Source: Cymbidium sinense
Lineage: Eukaryota; Streptophyta; Magnoliopsida; Asparagales; Orchidaceae
NCBI GenBank assembly: GCA_021442155.1
Contig: CM038216.1
Span: 91,561,666 to 91,625,665, forward strand
Length of the DNA stretch: 64,000 bases
Direction: 5' to 3'
The position numbers and the translations under genes were made by a program. The first letter of the stretch is position 1. Every line of letters starts with the position of its first letter. The notes beneath the pieces are model-generated. The model was given only the letters and a program-made list of their open reading frames with translations, was not told the DNA's origin and made no database searches. Positions 1-10,621 of this stretch are shown one piece after another.

Positions 1-1379
1 TAGGGTTATTTAGATTTATTTATTTATTTTAAAATTACAAAACCAGTTTATTATTTAGTTTATTTTATTTATTTATTTATTTTTATTTTATTTGACTTTA
101 TTTTTTTTTAGGTTTATTTTATTTTATTTTTTTTTTTTTATGTTTTTATTTTTATTTTAGTTTTTTATTTTATTTATCTTTTATTTAAGTTTATTTTAGT
201 TGAGTTTATTTTATTTTTAGGTTTAGTTTTATTTTATTTTATTTTGGTTAGGTTTTTTTCTTTTATTTTATTTTAGGTTTAGGTTTTAGGTTTTATTTTA
301 TTATTTTTTAGGTTTTATTTTTGTTTAGTTTAGGTTTATTTTAGTTAAATTTATTTTATTTATTTTAGTTAATGTTTAGGTTTAGGTTTATTTTTTAGTT
401 GAGTTTTATATTTATTTTATTTTTAGGTTTAGGTTTATTTTTTTTTAGGTTTTATTTTATTTTTTATTTAGGTTTTGTGTTTTATTTTACATTTATTTTA
501 GGTTTTATTTTTAGTTTAGTTTATTTTTATTTATTTTATTTTATTTAGTTACATTTAGGTTTTAGTTATTTTAGTTTTAGTTCAGTTTATTTTATTTTGT
601 TTATTTTATTTTTATTTTAGGTTTAGGTTTTTTTTTTCATTTTTGGTTTAAGTTTTTTATTTTTATTTATTTAGGTTTTATTTAGTTTTATTTTATTTTA
701 TTAAGTTTTAGTTTATTTTAATTTTATTTTATTTATTATTTTAGTTTAGTAGTTTTATTTATTTTTTTAGTTTATTTATATTTTTTTTATTTTATTTTAT
801 TTTTGGTTTAGGTTTGGTTTAGTTTAGGTTTTATTTAATTTTATTTTAATTTAGGTTTAGTTTATTTATTTATTTTATTTATTTTATTTATTTATTTTAT
901 TTTGGTTTTATTTTAGTTTATTTTATTTTATTTATATTTTATGTTTATTTTTTATTTATTTTATTTTATATTTATTTTTTTATTTATTTTATTTTATTTA
1001 GTTTTAGTTTTTAGGTTTTATTTTAGTTTAGGTTTAGGTTTATTTTATTTTTATTTAGGTTTAAATTTTTTTTAGTTTAGGGTTTAGGTTTTATTTTTTA
1101 TTTAATTTTAGGTTTTATTTTTAGGTTTATTTTTTGGTATAAGTTTTTATTTAGTTTTTATTTTATTTTATTTTAGGTTGATTTCATTTTTATTTCTTTT
1201 TATTTGTTTTATTTTTAGTTTAGTTTTAAGTATTTATTTAGTTTAATTTAATTTATTTTTAGGTTTAGGTTTAGGTTTTAGTTTAGGCTTTTTTTATTTT
1301 ATTTTATTTAGATTTAGGTTTTTTTTAAGGTTTTATTTAGTTTATGTTTAGGTTTTTAGATTTTTAGGTTGTAGTTACA
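1..1379 (+). repeat. Degenerate telomere-like array, T-rich type
   Basis: Almost entirely TTTATTTTA and TTTAGG steps, read on the + strand, with few C residues and no coding capacity. The unit is not a clean TTTAGGG; G pairs are lost over long stretches, giving G-free TTTATT runs between short (TTTAGG)2-3 islands. It ends where a glycine-rich retrocopy begins. This is a decayed telomere-like satellite rather than a functional chromosome end. Confidence 0.85.
27..46 (+). repeat. Junction box J1 (type B)
   Basis: TTTTAAAATTACAAAACCAG. Nearly the same string recurs at 9425 (J4). It stands just before a TTTATTTTA-rich block. Confidence 0.5.
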
Positions 1380-1803
1380 TTTCTTCTTTTCGATTTCATC
1401 AACCAAGTAACACAACAAGTTTTTCAAGACACAAGTGATGACATAGATAAAAAATGAGCACTCATACAGCAAATTAAAAGCCCTAGATAACTAGGACTGT
1501 ATCTCTACTATAAAGACATAGTTCCATAAGCAGATCGGATCAGCCATTCATCAGTTTCTCCATTTCCATAACCACCTCTCGAGTAGTGGATCCACCATCA
1601 TATCCCTTATCTCTCCCTCCTCACCACCACCATTGTAATCTCCATCGCTCCACCTCCATAACCATACTCACTACCACCTCCATATCCACCAAGACCTCAG
1701 ATCCCCACCACCACTATGATAATCTGCCTCACTTCTCTCCACCATCACTAGATCTAGATGAGCTGATTGTTGTCCCTGTCAAGGTTCTTCCCATTCTTAG
1801 GGT
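1380..1803 (-). pseudogene. Retrocopy 1 of a glycine-rich protein transcript (3' end)
   Basis: Read on the minus strand, this non-array segment encodes broken Gly/Tyr-rich runs such as YGGGSEYGYGGG, then a Gly-Asn-Gly-Glu-Thr tail, then a 3' UTR. It aligns along its length with retrocopy 2 at 2971-3360, sharing the tail, the sequence AGTTCCATAAGCAG and the UTR motif ATCAACCAAGTAACACA on the + strand. Frameshifts and stops break the glycine-rich frame. The composition fits the C-terminal tail of plant glycine-rich RNA-binding proteins, but no RRM is present, so that identity is inferred. The plus-strand ORF here (Pro/His/Ser-rich) is its antisense shadow. It is embedded in telomere-like DNA and truncated at its 5' end. 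Confidence 0.65.
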
Positions 1804-2970
1804 TTAGTAGGTAGGGTAGGTTGTTTAGTGGGTTTAGGATTGTAGGGTTTAAGGTTTGGATTTAGGGTTTTAAGGTTTATGCTTTAGGGTTTAGGTTTGA
1901 TTAGGGTTTAGGTTTAGTTTTAGGGTAAGGGTTAATTTTAGGTTTAGGTTAGTGTTTAGGGTTTAGGGTTTATGGTTTAGTTTTGTGGGTTTAGGGTTTA
2001 GGATTTAGGTTTAGGGTTTTATTTAAATTAAGTAAACCCATAGGTTTAGGTTTATTTAAGTTTATTTTCTATTTAATTTAGTTTATTTTCTTTTTATTTT
2101 ATTTAGGTTTATTTTTATTTTATTTAGTTTAGTTTATTTATTTTAGGTTTATTTATTTTATTTTAGGTTTTATTTGAGTTTACTTTTAGTTTTAGGTTTA
2201 GTTTATTTATTTTTAGTTCATTTATTTATTTATTTTAGGTTTAGATTATTTTTTATTTTAGGTCAGGTTTAGGTTTTTATTTTATTTTAGGTTTAGGTTT
2301 TAGTTTTATTTTATATTTATTTTTTTAAGTTTTTTTTTTAATTTAAGTTTAGGTTTATTTTTAGTTTATTTTATTTTATTTAGTTTAGGTTTAGGTTGAA
2401 GTTTAGTTTATTTTAGGTAGGTTTAGGTTTATTTATTATTTTAGTTTATTTTAGTTTAGGTTTATTTTATTTTATTTAGGTTTAGGCTTTTAGTTTTTTA
2501 GGTTTTATTTTTATTTAGTTTTAAGTTTATTTATTAGGTTTAGGTTTTACTAAGTTTTATTTTATTTTTATTTTAGGTTTAGTTTTATTTTATTTAGGTT
2601 TTTATTTTTAGTTTAGTTTATGCTTTTATTTATTTTATTTTAGTTTAGTTTTATTTCTTATTTTATTTTCTTTAGGTTTAGGTTAAGGTTTGGGTTTAGG
2701 TTTAGGTTTTACTTTATTTTTATTTTATTTTTTATTTTATTTTGGTTTAGGTTTTTTAATTATTTTATTTTTAGATTTTATTTAGTTTAGGTTTAAGTTT
2801 TGTTTTAGGGTTTAAGGTTTTTTTTTGGGTTTAGGGTTTAGGTTTAGTTTAGGGTTTAGTTGGTTTAGTTTAGTTTAGGGTTTAGTTTAGGTTAGGGTTT
2901 AGGTTTTGTTTTAGTTTAGGGTTTAGGTTTTAGGTTTAGGTTGGTTTTAGTTTTGGGTTTAGGGTTTTGG
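1804..2970 (+). repeat. Telomere-like array: TTTAGGG block, then T-rich block, then TTTAGG block
   Basis: Opens with about 210 bp rich in TTTAGGG variants, crosses junction box J2, continues as TTTATTTTA-rich DNA to about 2680, then returns to TTTAGG/TTTAGGG up to the T-run that marks retrocopy 2. No gene seen. Confidence 0.85.
2022..2040 (+). repeat. Junction box J2 (type A)
   Basis: TTTAAATTAAGTAAACCCA, followed by TAGGTTTAGG. TTTAGGG-rich DNA lies to the left, G-poor TTTATTT DNA to the right. Confidence 0.65.
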
Positions 2971-3360
2971 TTTTTTTGTAAAAAAAAATTAAATTCAAAA
3001 TTCATCAACCAAGTAACACACCAAGTTTTATAAGACACAAGATGACATAGATAAAAAAACGATAGAAAATCAAAACCCTTGATAACTAGATTCATCTCTA
3101 CTGTAAAGACACAGTTCCATAAGCAGCAGATTGGATCGATCGTTCTTGAGTTTCTCCATTTCCTAACCCCCCCCCCAAGTCTCTTGAGTACTGAGATCTA
3201 TCATCATATCCCCGATCCATCCCTCTGCCACCACCATGGCTGTAACCTTCATCGCACCTCCCACCTCCATAACCACCACTGCTTCGACCACAACCTCCGC
3301 CTTCACTCACCATATCTTAGCTTGCTGGTGAAGTTCCTACCATCATGGTTCTGCCATTCT
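2971..3360 (-). pseudogene. Retrocopy 2 of a glycine-rich protein transcript (3' end)
   Basis: The best-preserved of the four copies. On the minus strand, from about 3313 down to 3098, an open frame reads Gly/Tyr/Arg/Ser-rich, with pieces such as GRSSGGYGGGR, HGGGRGMDRGYDDR and SQYSRDLGGG, then GNGET and a stop. The composition matches the glycine-rich tail of plant GR-RNA-binding proteins; no RRM is present, so the exact parent gene is not known. The 3' UTR follows down to an A-rich end (T7 at 2971-2977 on +), as expected for a reverse-transcribed, polyadenylated mRNA. The sequence then passes directly into TTTAGGG array at 3361. Confidence 0.7.
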
Positions 3361-3520
3361 TAGGGTTTAGGTTTTAGTTTATTTTTTGGGTTTAGGTTTT
3401 TTTGTTTAAATTTATTTAGTTACTTTAGGCTTAGGTTTAGGGTTTGGGTTTAGGGTTTAGGGTTTAGGTTAGGTTTTAGGGTTTATGCTTTTAGGGTTTA
3501 GGGTTTAGGGTTTGGGGAGG
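3361..3520 (+). repeat. TTTAGGG-rich array block
   Basis: Closely spaced TTTAGGG and TTTAGG units. Among the cleanest telomere-like stretches in the left part, ending abruptly at LTR fragment D. Confidence 0.85.
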
Positions 3521-5190
3521 GAGTGATGGAAAGGAATGATTTAGCATGTGTCATGTGATTGTATTTCAATTAGATTAATCATAAGGAGCCTTTCACATTG
3601 AATAGAATTATTTAAAAAAACTAAACTTAAGATTAATCTAAAATGTGTAATAACCATTCACTAAAAAGAACTAAATCAAATTAACATGCTTTAGAAAGTG
3701 GTTTATGGTAGGGATGAAAAAGGGTAATCCTCTTTCTTCTTTTTATAACACTTAATTGCTAAGTGTAGGTCATATGAAACAAAAAAACACAAATTTAAAT
3801 TTGCAAATCAATTAAAGCACTTAAAATAAAACCACCCTTTAAATTGAATCTTTCACTTAGAAAATCTTAACTCTAAAGCCTTATGACATAACAACAAGTC
3901 TTAATACACACATAATAGATTAAGTCACCACTTCTAGCCTTATGTTAAGATGGTGCATGGTGTGATGTAATATTTTAGACTAGATGTTAGGGTGTATATT
4001 TCGTAGACTAGATGGTTGGGTCATGATTAGCCTAATCATATTTTTTTGTAGGGGATTATGTTTAAGGGCCACTTAAAATAAATATAAATGCTCTTTCTTG
4101 CTTAAAGCCTAAGCATAATCCAAGTTAGAACAAGTGGGTTTGGTTACCCATGTGGCTAAGTCCAAGTTATAAATATAACTATTGTATGTGTGTTTAGCTA
4201 ACACTTGTCTTGGTGTAGATTTACTTTTCTTATTTTAATGTAATTTTGCATTAGGAATTAGGATTAGTGCTATGGGGGGATAAGGATGAGCATTGGCTAG
4301 AAGGATTTGTTCTAGGAGGCCATGTGATGCCTTTGAAGTGGAGCAAACCAAATCAAAGAAGGAGGAAGATACATGAAGACATGAAGATTTGATGACCCCC
4401 ATAGCATTTATTATTAAATTGCAAATTATTCTTTTTTATGAGGTTGTATAAGGGTAGAGCTAGGCTACCCATTTTCTTTTGTTGTAATGGAACCCAACGA
4501 CTTGCTGTTATTCTTTGTTATATATAAAAATTATTTGATGTTGTGTTTAAAGTGCAATTAGATGACATGCTTTTCTTAGTTTCTTTATATGTTTGATGTT
4601 TGAATGTGTGGCCTTGAATGCGATTAGGCTCTTAGAAAAAAATTAATCTTTCTACCCAACTACAACTCATAACTAAAGTTTTAAATAATTAATAATCTCA
4701 TAAAGCCTAAGAGATAAATCAAGATAATTAAAAGATTTAGCAACCCTTAGCAAATGTTGAATGGCCAACAACATGCACATCATATTATTTCACTCTTGAA
4801 AATAGAGATTTCCATCCTTGCATGATGGGGAATGCTTGACTGAGGGCATCCTTTATGTTGGAAAACACCCCTTCTTGTGATTTAGCCAACAACCTTATTT
4901 CATCATGCATGTAGGCATCAAAAACCCAAAGCCTTTGTCTAAATGAAGTGTCAAAATAAATAAAATTTGAAAAGATTTTGTATTAGACTAAGTCATATGC
5001 TCATACCACTCATGCTCTAGTCTCTTAGAGAGTGGGTTTAAGGACTTTAGTTTCTCTCTAATTAAACAAGAGCCTAACTAATCTTGCAAATCATATGACC
5101 GACTTCTTGATTTAAAGGTAGGAGGTGTTAGTTCCACTCCAAGTGATGCAAGTCCAGAATGAGCATTTATCCCATGAAGGACTTATTTTA
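3521..5190 (+). mobile_element. LTR fragment D (same family as element B)
   Basis: Unique-looking sequence between two arrays. It aligns on the + strand with about 19265-20985 of the element B 5' LTR and the matching part of the 3' LTR near 39150-40870. Shared landmarks are the TAACTAAGTGTAGGT-like stretch, the ACTAAAACCACCCT-like stretch, the GTATAAGGGTAGAGCT stretch (4445, 20224) and the GGACTTAGTYTC stretch. It carries neither LTR end, so it is an internal LTR piece. Its right edge falls at nearly the same LTR position as the broken end of LTR-A at 13881. Confidence 0.8.
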
Positions 5191-6607
5191 TTTAGTTTTT
5201 GGTTTATTTTTAGGTTTTATTCTTTAGTTTAGGTTTATGTTTATTTTTTGTTTATTTTATTTTGTTTAGTTTATGTTTTGATTTAGGTTTAGGATTAGGT
5301 TTTATTTATTTTAGTTTAGGTTTAGGTTTTATTTATTTTAGTTTAGGTTTACATTTTTTATTTTATGTTTAGATTTTTTTTAGTTTAGGCTTTTATTTTT
5401 ATTTTTATTTTTTTAGGCTTTATTTTGGGATTATTTTTTTTAGGTTTAGATTTTATTTAGTTTTATTTTATTTTATTTTAAGTTTATTTTATTTTTATTT
5501 TAGATTTAGTTTTTATTTTATTTAGGTTTTTTAATTTTTTAGTTTCATTTAGGTTTTATTTATTTTATTTTAGTTTAGTTTATTTTTTATTTTATTTTAT
5601 TTTTTAATTTAGGTTAAGAGGTTAGTTTATGTTTTTATTTTGTTTTATTTTTTTATTTTATTTTAGTTTTTTTATTTATTTTATTTTAGGTTTTATTTAG
5701 TTTAGGTTTAGTTTTAGGTTTTAGGTTTAGGGTTAGGTTTAGGTTTAGGTTTAGGTTTAGTGTTAGCCTTTAGTTTTAGGGTTTTAAGGTCTTTTGGGCC
5801 TAGTTTAGGGTTTAGTTTAGAGGGTTTTATGGTTAGGGTTTAGGTTTATGATTTGGGTAAGGTTTAGGGTTTAGGGTTAGGTTTAGGGTTTGGTTAGTTT
5901 AGGGTTTAGGGTTTGGTGGTTTAGATAGTGGTCAGTTTAGGTTTGTGGTTAGTGTTTTAGGGTTAGGGTTTAGTTTTAGGGTTTTAATTTTAATTTTATT
6001 TTTTTTTAAATTAAGAAGTAGGTTAGGTTTATTTTAGTTTATTTTTATTTATTTTAGCTTTATTTGATCTTTATTATTTAGGTTATCTTTTTATTTTATG
6101 TAGTTTAGTTTATTTTATTTTAGTTTGGTTTTATTTAGTTTATTTAGGTTTAGGTTTAGGTTTAGAGTGTTAATAGTAGTTTTATTTTATTTATCTTTAG
6201 GTTTAGGTTTAAGTTTAATTTATTTTATCTTATTTATTTAGTTTTATTTATTTATTTTATTTTCAAGTTTATTTAGTTTAAGTTTAGTTTAGATTAGGAG
6301 AGGGTTTAGGGTGGGATGGTTTGGTTTGGGGTTGGGTCAGTGGAGGTAGTTAGAGGTTGGAGGCCCAGGTTGGGGAGGGAGGTCAGGTCAGGAGAGGGTG
6401 GGGTCAGAGAAAGGGGGAGTTTAGGCCCAGGTTTTAGGTAGGGTGGTTGGTGTGGATAGGTTTAGGGTTTTGGATTTAGGGTTTAGGTTTGAGTTTTAGG
6501 GTTTAGGTTTAGGTGGGTTTTGAGTTTTGGGTTTAGGGTTTGTGATTTTAGGTTTAGGGTTTAGGTTTAGGTTTTAGGTTTTAGGGTTTTAGTTAAGTTT
6601 ATTTTGG
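5191..6607 (+). repeat. Telomere-like array with a G-rich patch
   Basis: T-rich TTTATTTTA to about 5690, TTTAGGG-rich to about 5980, box J3, T-rich to about 6290, then a G-rich patch (about 6290-6450, with GGGTCAG, GGAGG and GGCCCAGG words), then TTTAGGG variants. No gene seen. Confidence 0.8.
6001..6020 (+). repeat. Junction box J3 (type A)
   Basis: TTTTTTTAAATTAAGAAGTA, followed by GGTTAGGTTT and T-rich array. The GTAAAC core of the other boxes is altered here. Confidence 0.5.
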
Positions 6608-6682
6608 TTTTTTTAAGAGAACAAATTTAGATTCAACATTTATTTTTGATGTCATCAACCAAGCAACATCCAAGTTTTAGGT
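6608..6682 (-). pseudogene. Retrocopy 3: 3'-UTR stub of the glycine-rich transcript
   Basis: About 75 bp between TTTAGGG blocks. It begins (on +) with T7, then a short spacer, ATTCAACAT and ATCAACCAAGCAACA, matching the 3' end of retrocopies 1 and 2. No coding part remains. The T-run is the complement of an A-tail, so the sense strand is minus as in the longer copies. Confidence 0.55.
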
Positions 6683-6831
6683 TTTAGGTTTTGGTTTTGT
6701 GGTTTTAGGATTTAGGTTAGTTTAGTGTTTATGGTTTTTAGGTTTAGTTTTAGTTTTGGGTTTGTTTAGTTTTAGGGTTTAGTTAGGTTTGGGGTTTAGG
6801 TTTTAGGGTTTTAGGGTTTAGGATTGTTTAG
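6683..6831 (+). repeat. TTTAGGG-variant block between retrocopy 3 and the LINE fragment
   Basis: About 150 bp of TTTAGGTTTTAGGG-like repeats ending at the T8 run that is the LINE A-tail. Confidence 0.8.
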
Positions 6832-8676
6832 TTTTTTTTGGAAAAGTTAGAATTTTATTACCATAAAAGGAAAAGATACAATGTCCATTAAAGGGGTAAA
6901 GCTCTAAAATTCTACTGCTCTGAGAGCTACAAGAAACCTAAAGAGCTAAACCCCCATCTAAGTATATTAGAAAAGAAAAGAATACAAAAGAGCAAATACA
7001 ATAGCTAAAAAGCATAAGAGAAAAAGACACAGAGTAAGACTAAAACAAATCCTAAAAATTGTGAAAGGATGAGTTAGCAGCAGTTCATGATTCCTTTGAG
7101 AAAGAAAATTAAGCAAGATCCACAACAACACACTTGGGTTGACGAGTAATGACCATTCCCTATAAAGTTCCAACTGTTAAAAAATCTACAAAACACTACA
7201 AAGGAAAAAGTCATAGCTAAAAGGATAATGATAAAGAGAGGAAAAGGAGAGAGTCGAGAAAGAGAAGGCTTAGCTCAATTAGATCATCTCAAGGGCAACA
7301 ATACATATGGCCATCCAAACTTCATAAATAAGGGTTACAATCATATGTAATGCTACTAACCAGAGAGAAGAGTAAACATCAAAGCCATCATAGACAGCAT
7401 ACCTGATATAAACAGACATCTAAGGCCAGTAGTCCATAGAGTTCCAGATCTTGCACCATTAAACGAAGAGCAACCATTTAGCAACTAGCTAGTAGCCAAA
7501 CCACCAAACAAAAACCACAATAGACTAATCACAATAACCTAGAGAGAGGCCATAACAAAGTCAGAACACCAACAACAGCCATTATCCAAAAACCCATCCA
7601 AGCTCCAAACTAGGAAAACCAACCACCATCGATGCACTGCACCCATGCCAATTAACAGAAATAAACCAATAAAACCAAGATTGAGCCCTCAAGCCAAATT
7701 CCCAAAAGTAGCAATCACCCATCAAACCATGGTGAGCAACCACAAATGACTAAACATCTCAAAAATGAAACCATAAACTGAAGGAAACATAAGTTGCAGT
7801 AAGTGAAAATCACCAGAAGACAAAATAACAACACAAAAGGGGACCAAAGGCAGCCACCAACCACTAGAAACCAAAAATTCCAATCCAAAAGGATCAACAA
7901 AGTTTCAGCCAACATAGCAAAAGGCTCTAGCAAATTGTCTAAGAAAAAGGAAAAGACCAACAAGGAAAAAATCAACCAACCAAGATTCCAAGGACAACTA
8001 AAAGTCCTCCAACCAAACCAACTAAGTAAAGTAGCCATAAGGCAACCACCAGAATAGACCATCATAAGTAACCAACAAAGGAAGCATCCCTAGCAGACAA
8101 GGAAAAGTAGAAAACCAAGCACCACACAATAGTGGTCCGAAGAAGCAACCACCATAGAAAGGTAATAACATCACCCAGACAAAAAACCAAACTTCCCAAG
8201 AATAAAGACTAACAACAAGAAGCATAATAATAATATAAATGTGCTTCAAACAACGCCAGAGAGGATAATTGTAGGAGAATAAAAAAAAAAAAAAAGGCAA
8301 AAGAAGGATCCAAAATAAAACAACAAGGAACTGGGAGGCAATCCCAAAAAAAATTAAGAAATTCTCCAAAAGAAGGCCTAGAATTAACAACCAACAATAG
8401 TTCCCACTAAGAAGGCCACCCATTTAACCATGAAAACTAGCAAAAGTAATTGAGTTCAAGATGAGAGCCAACAAACCAACCAAGGTAAAAAAATATATTA
8501 AATCCAGAGAAACCATCTCGTCCACCAAAGAACTGAGTAACAAGGCAAAGAAGATAGTACCAAATAAAAAAAACCATGCCAACCTAGGCTCGAAAGACAG
8601 AACCACGTAGCAACCACCAGCCAACCCAAAAGAAGAGGTCAAAACATAACCTAGCTAATGACAAAAAATGAAAATA
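6832..8676 (-). mobile_element. LINE 3'-region fragment, copy 1
   Basis: On the minus strand this is a T/G-rich, A/C-poor segment ending in an A8 tail (T8 at 6832-6839 on +). It matches the 3' region of the large LINE at about 60495-62385. Shared points on the sense strand include GGGATTGCCTCCC, TAGCA-ACATATG-TGTAACCCT, and a TTCTAATATA-TAGATGGGG-like stretch followed by CTCTTTAGG near the 3' end. Its first bases lie about 50 nt after the position of the ORF2 stop in the large LINE, so it holds none of ORF2. The hydrophobic minus-strand ORFs inside (Leu/Phe/Trp-rich) follow from T/G-rich composition and resemble no protein family. Confidence 0.75.
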
Positions 8677-10234
8677 AGTTTAGGTTTTAGGGTTCAAAGT
8701 TTAAGGTTAGTTTTTAGAATTTAGGGTTTAGGATTTAGTGTTTAGGCTTTAGGGTTAAGGGTTTTGTGAGTTTTTGGTTTAGGGTTTAGGGTTTAGGGTT
8801 TATGATTTATGTTTACCTTTTTTATTTTAGATTTAGGTTTTTTTTAGCTATAAGGTTTATGTTTTATTTTTTATTTATTTTTAGGTTTTATTATTAGATT
8901 TATTATTTAAATTTATGTTTTATTTAGTTTTATTTTATTTTATTTTATTTTATTTTTTATTTTAGGTTTAGTTTTTTATTTTACTAGGTTTTTTTATTAT
9001 TTTAGTTTAGTTTAGGTTTTATTTATTTTATTTTATTTAGGTTTTAGTTTATGTTTTATCTTTTATCTTATTTTATTTTTTTTTATCTTAAGTTTTCTTT
9101 TATTTATTTTAGGTTTTATTTAGTTTTATTTTTAGGTTAGCTCAGGGTTTATGGTCTTAGGGGTCTTAAGTTAGTTTGGTAGGGTTAGGGTATGGTAGGT
9201 CAGTTAGGCTCAGTTTTTAGGCCCAGGTCAGTCAGTTTAGGGGCCCAGGGTTTAGGTTTAGGGCCTAGGGTTTAGTGGCCTAGGGTTGTCAGGCTTAAGG
9301 CAGTTGGTTGTTTAGGTCAGTGGCTCAGGGCCTAGGTTGGTTAGGCCCAGGGTTTGTGGGTCAGTAGGGTTTAGAGGTCAGTGGTTGGTTTTAGTGGCCT
9401 GGGCTGATTTGTGGGTTTAGAGAGTTTAAAATTACAAACCAGTACAGTTTTTAGTTTATTTATTTTATTTTATTTTATTTTTATTTTATTTTATTTAGAT
9501 TTATTTTAGGTTTATTTATTTTAGTTTGTTTTATTTTAGTTTATTTTTTTAATTTTATAGTTTAGTTTATTTTTTTTTTTTTATTTTATTTTATTTTATT
9601 TAGGTTTTATTTTTTTAATTTGGTTTAGGTTTAGGTTTATTTTATTTTTAGGTTTAGGTTTATGTTTTTTATTTTAGGTTAATTTTTTAGGTTTTATGTT
9701 TGAGTTAAAGTTTAGGTTTATTTTAGTTTATTTTATTTTATTTAGTAGTTTTGGTTTAGTTTAGTTTTTTTTTTATTTATTTATTTTTTATTTATTTATT
9801 TTATTTTAGTAGGTTTTTTTAGTTTAGGGTTTAGGTTTTATTTATTTTATATTTTATTATTTATTTTATTTTTTTAGGTTTAGGTTTTGTAGTTTTATTT
9901 TATTTTATTTTATTTTATTTTTTATTTTATTAGTTTAGTTTTATTTTATTTAGGTTTTATCTTTATTTAGTTTAGGTTTTATTTATTTTATTTTAGTTTA
10001 GTTTTATTTTTATTTTTAGTTTATTTAAATTTAGGTTTTAGTTTTAATTTATTTATTTTTATTTTATTTTGGTTTAGGTTTTTTATTTTATTTTATTTTT
10101 TTATTTAAGCTGGTTTTAGTTTAGTTTTTAGGGTTTAGGTTAGTTTGGTTAGTCAGTTTAGGTGGGTTTAGTGCTCAGGGCCTGGGGTAGATTTAGGAGT
10201 TTAGGAGTGGTTAGGGTTTAGGTTTAGTAAGGAG
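8677..10234 (+). repeat. Telomere-like array with a GGCC/CAG-rich patch
   Basis: TTTAGGG-rich to about 8815, T-rich to about 9130, a GC-richer patch to 9420 (recurrent GGCCCAGG, GGCCTAGGG and CAGT words), box J4, T-rich array to about 10130, then TTTAGGG/GGTTAGG variants up to retrocopy 4. No gene seen. Confidence 0.8.
9425..9443 (+). repeat. Junction box J4 (type B)
   Basis: TTTAAAATTACAAACCAGT. It lies exactly between the GGCC/CAG-rich patch and T-rich array. Confidence 0.55.
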
Positions 10235-10294
10235 TTTTTTTTCAAGGAACAAAATTCAACATCTTCTCATCTATCAACCCAACAACACAACCAT
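10235..10294 (-). pseudogene. Retrocopy 4: 3'-UTR stub of the glycine-rich transcript
   Basis: T8 at 10235-10242, then a short spacer, ATTCAACATC and ATCAACCCAACAACACA. It is the same UTR end as in the other copies, again with no coding part. Its placement ahead of a LINE 3' fragment mirrors retrocopy 3. Confidence 0.5.
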
Positions 10295-10621
10295 AAGTAG
10301 TTTTGTTTAGGCCTAGGTAGGTTGGGTAGTAGTTTAGAGTGAGGTGGGTTTAAGGAGGTTTAGTTTAAAGAGTGGTAGGGTTTTAGTTTAGGGTGGTTTA
10401 GTTATGATTTAGGGTTTGGGGTAGGGTTTAGGTTTAAGTGGGCTCAGGTAGGTTGGTAGGGTTTGGGTTTATTTAGTTTAGTTTAGTTTAGGTTTAGGGT
10501 TTAGTTTAGAGTTTAGTTTTAGGTTTAGGGTTTAGGTTTGGGGTTTAGGGTTTGGGTTTAAGGTTTAGGCTTTTAGGTTTTAGGTTTTAGGGTTTAGGCT
10601 ATTTAGGGTTTAGGTTTAAGG
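10295..10621 (+). repeat. TTTAGGG-variant block between retrocopy 4 and LINE fragment 2
   Basis: G-richer degenerate units (GGTTTAGGG, GTAGGTTGG). It ends at a T12 run. No gene seen. Confidence 0.8.

Noticed and set aside
1586..1807. Pro/His/Ser-rich plus-strand protein
   Set aside because: Antisense of the glycine-rich retrocopy; the other copy supports the minus-strand reading.
7715..8642. Minus-strand ORFs of 60-133 codons rich in Leu, Phe, Trp and Gly as small membrane proteins
   Set aside because: They lie in the T/G-rich LINE 3' region, occur in several overlapping frames, are not kept in the sister copy at 10622-12440 beyond composition, and match no family I know.
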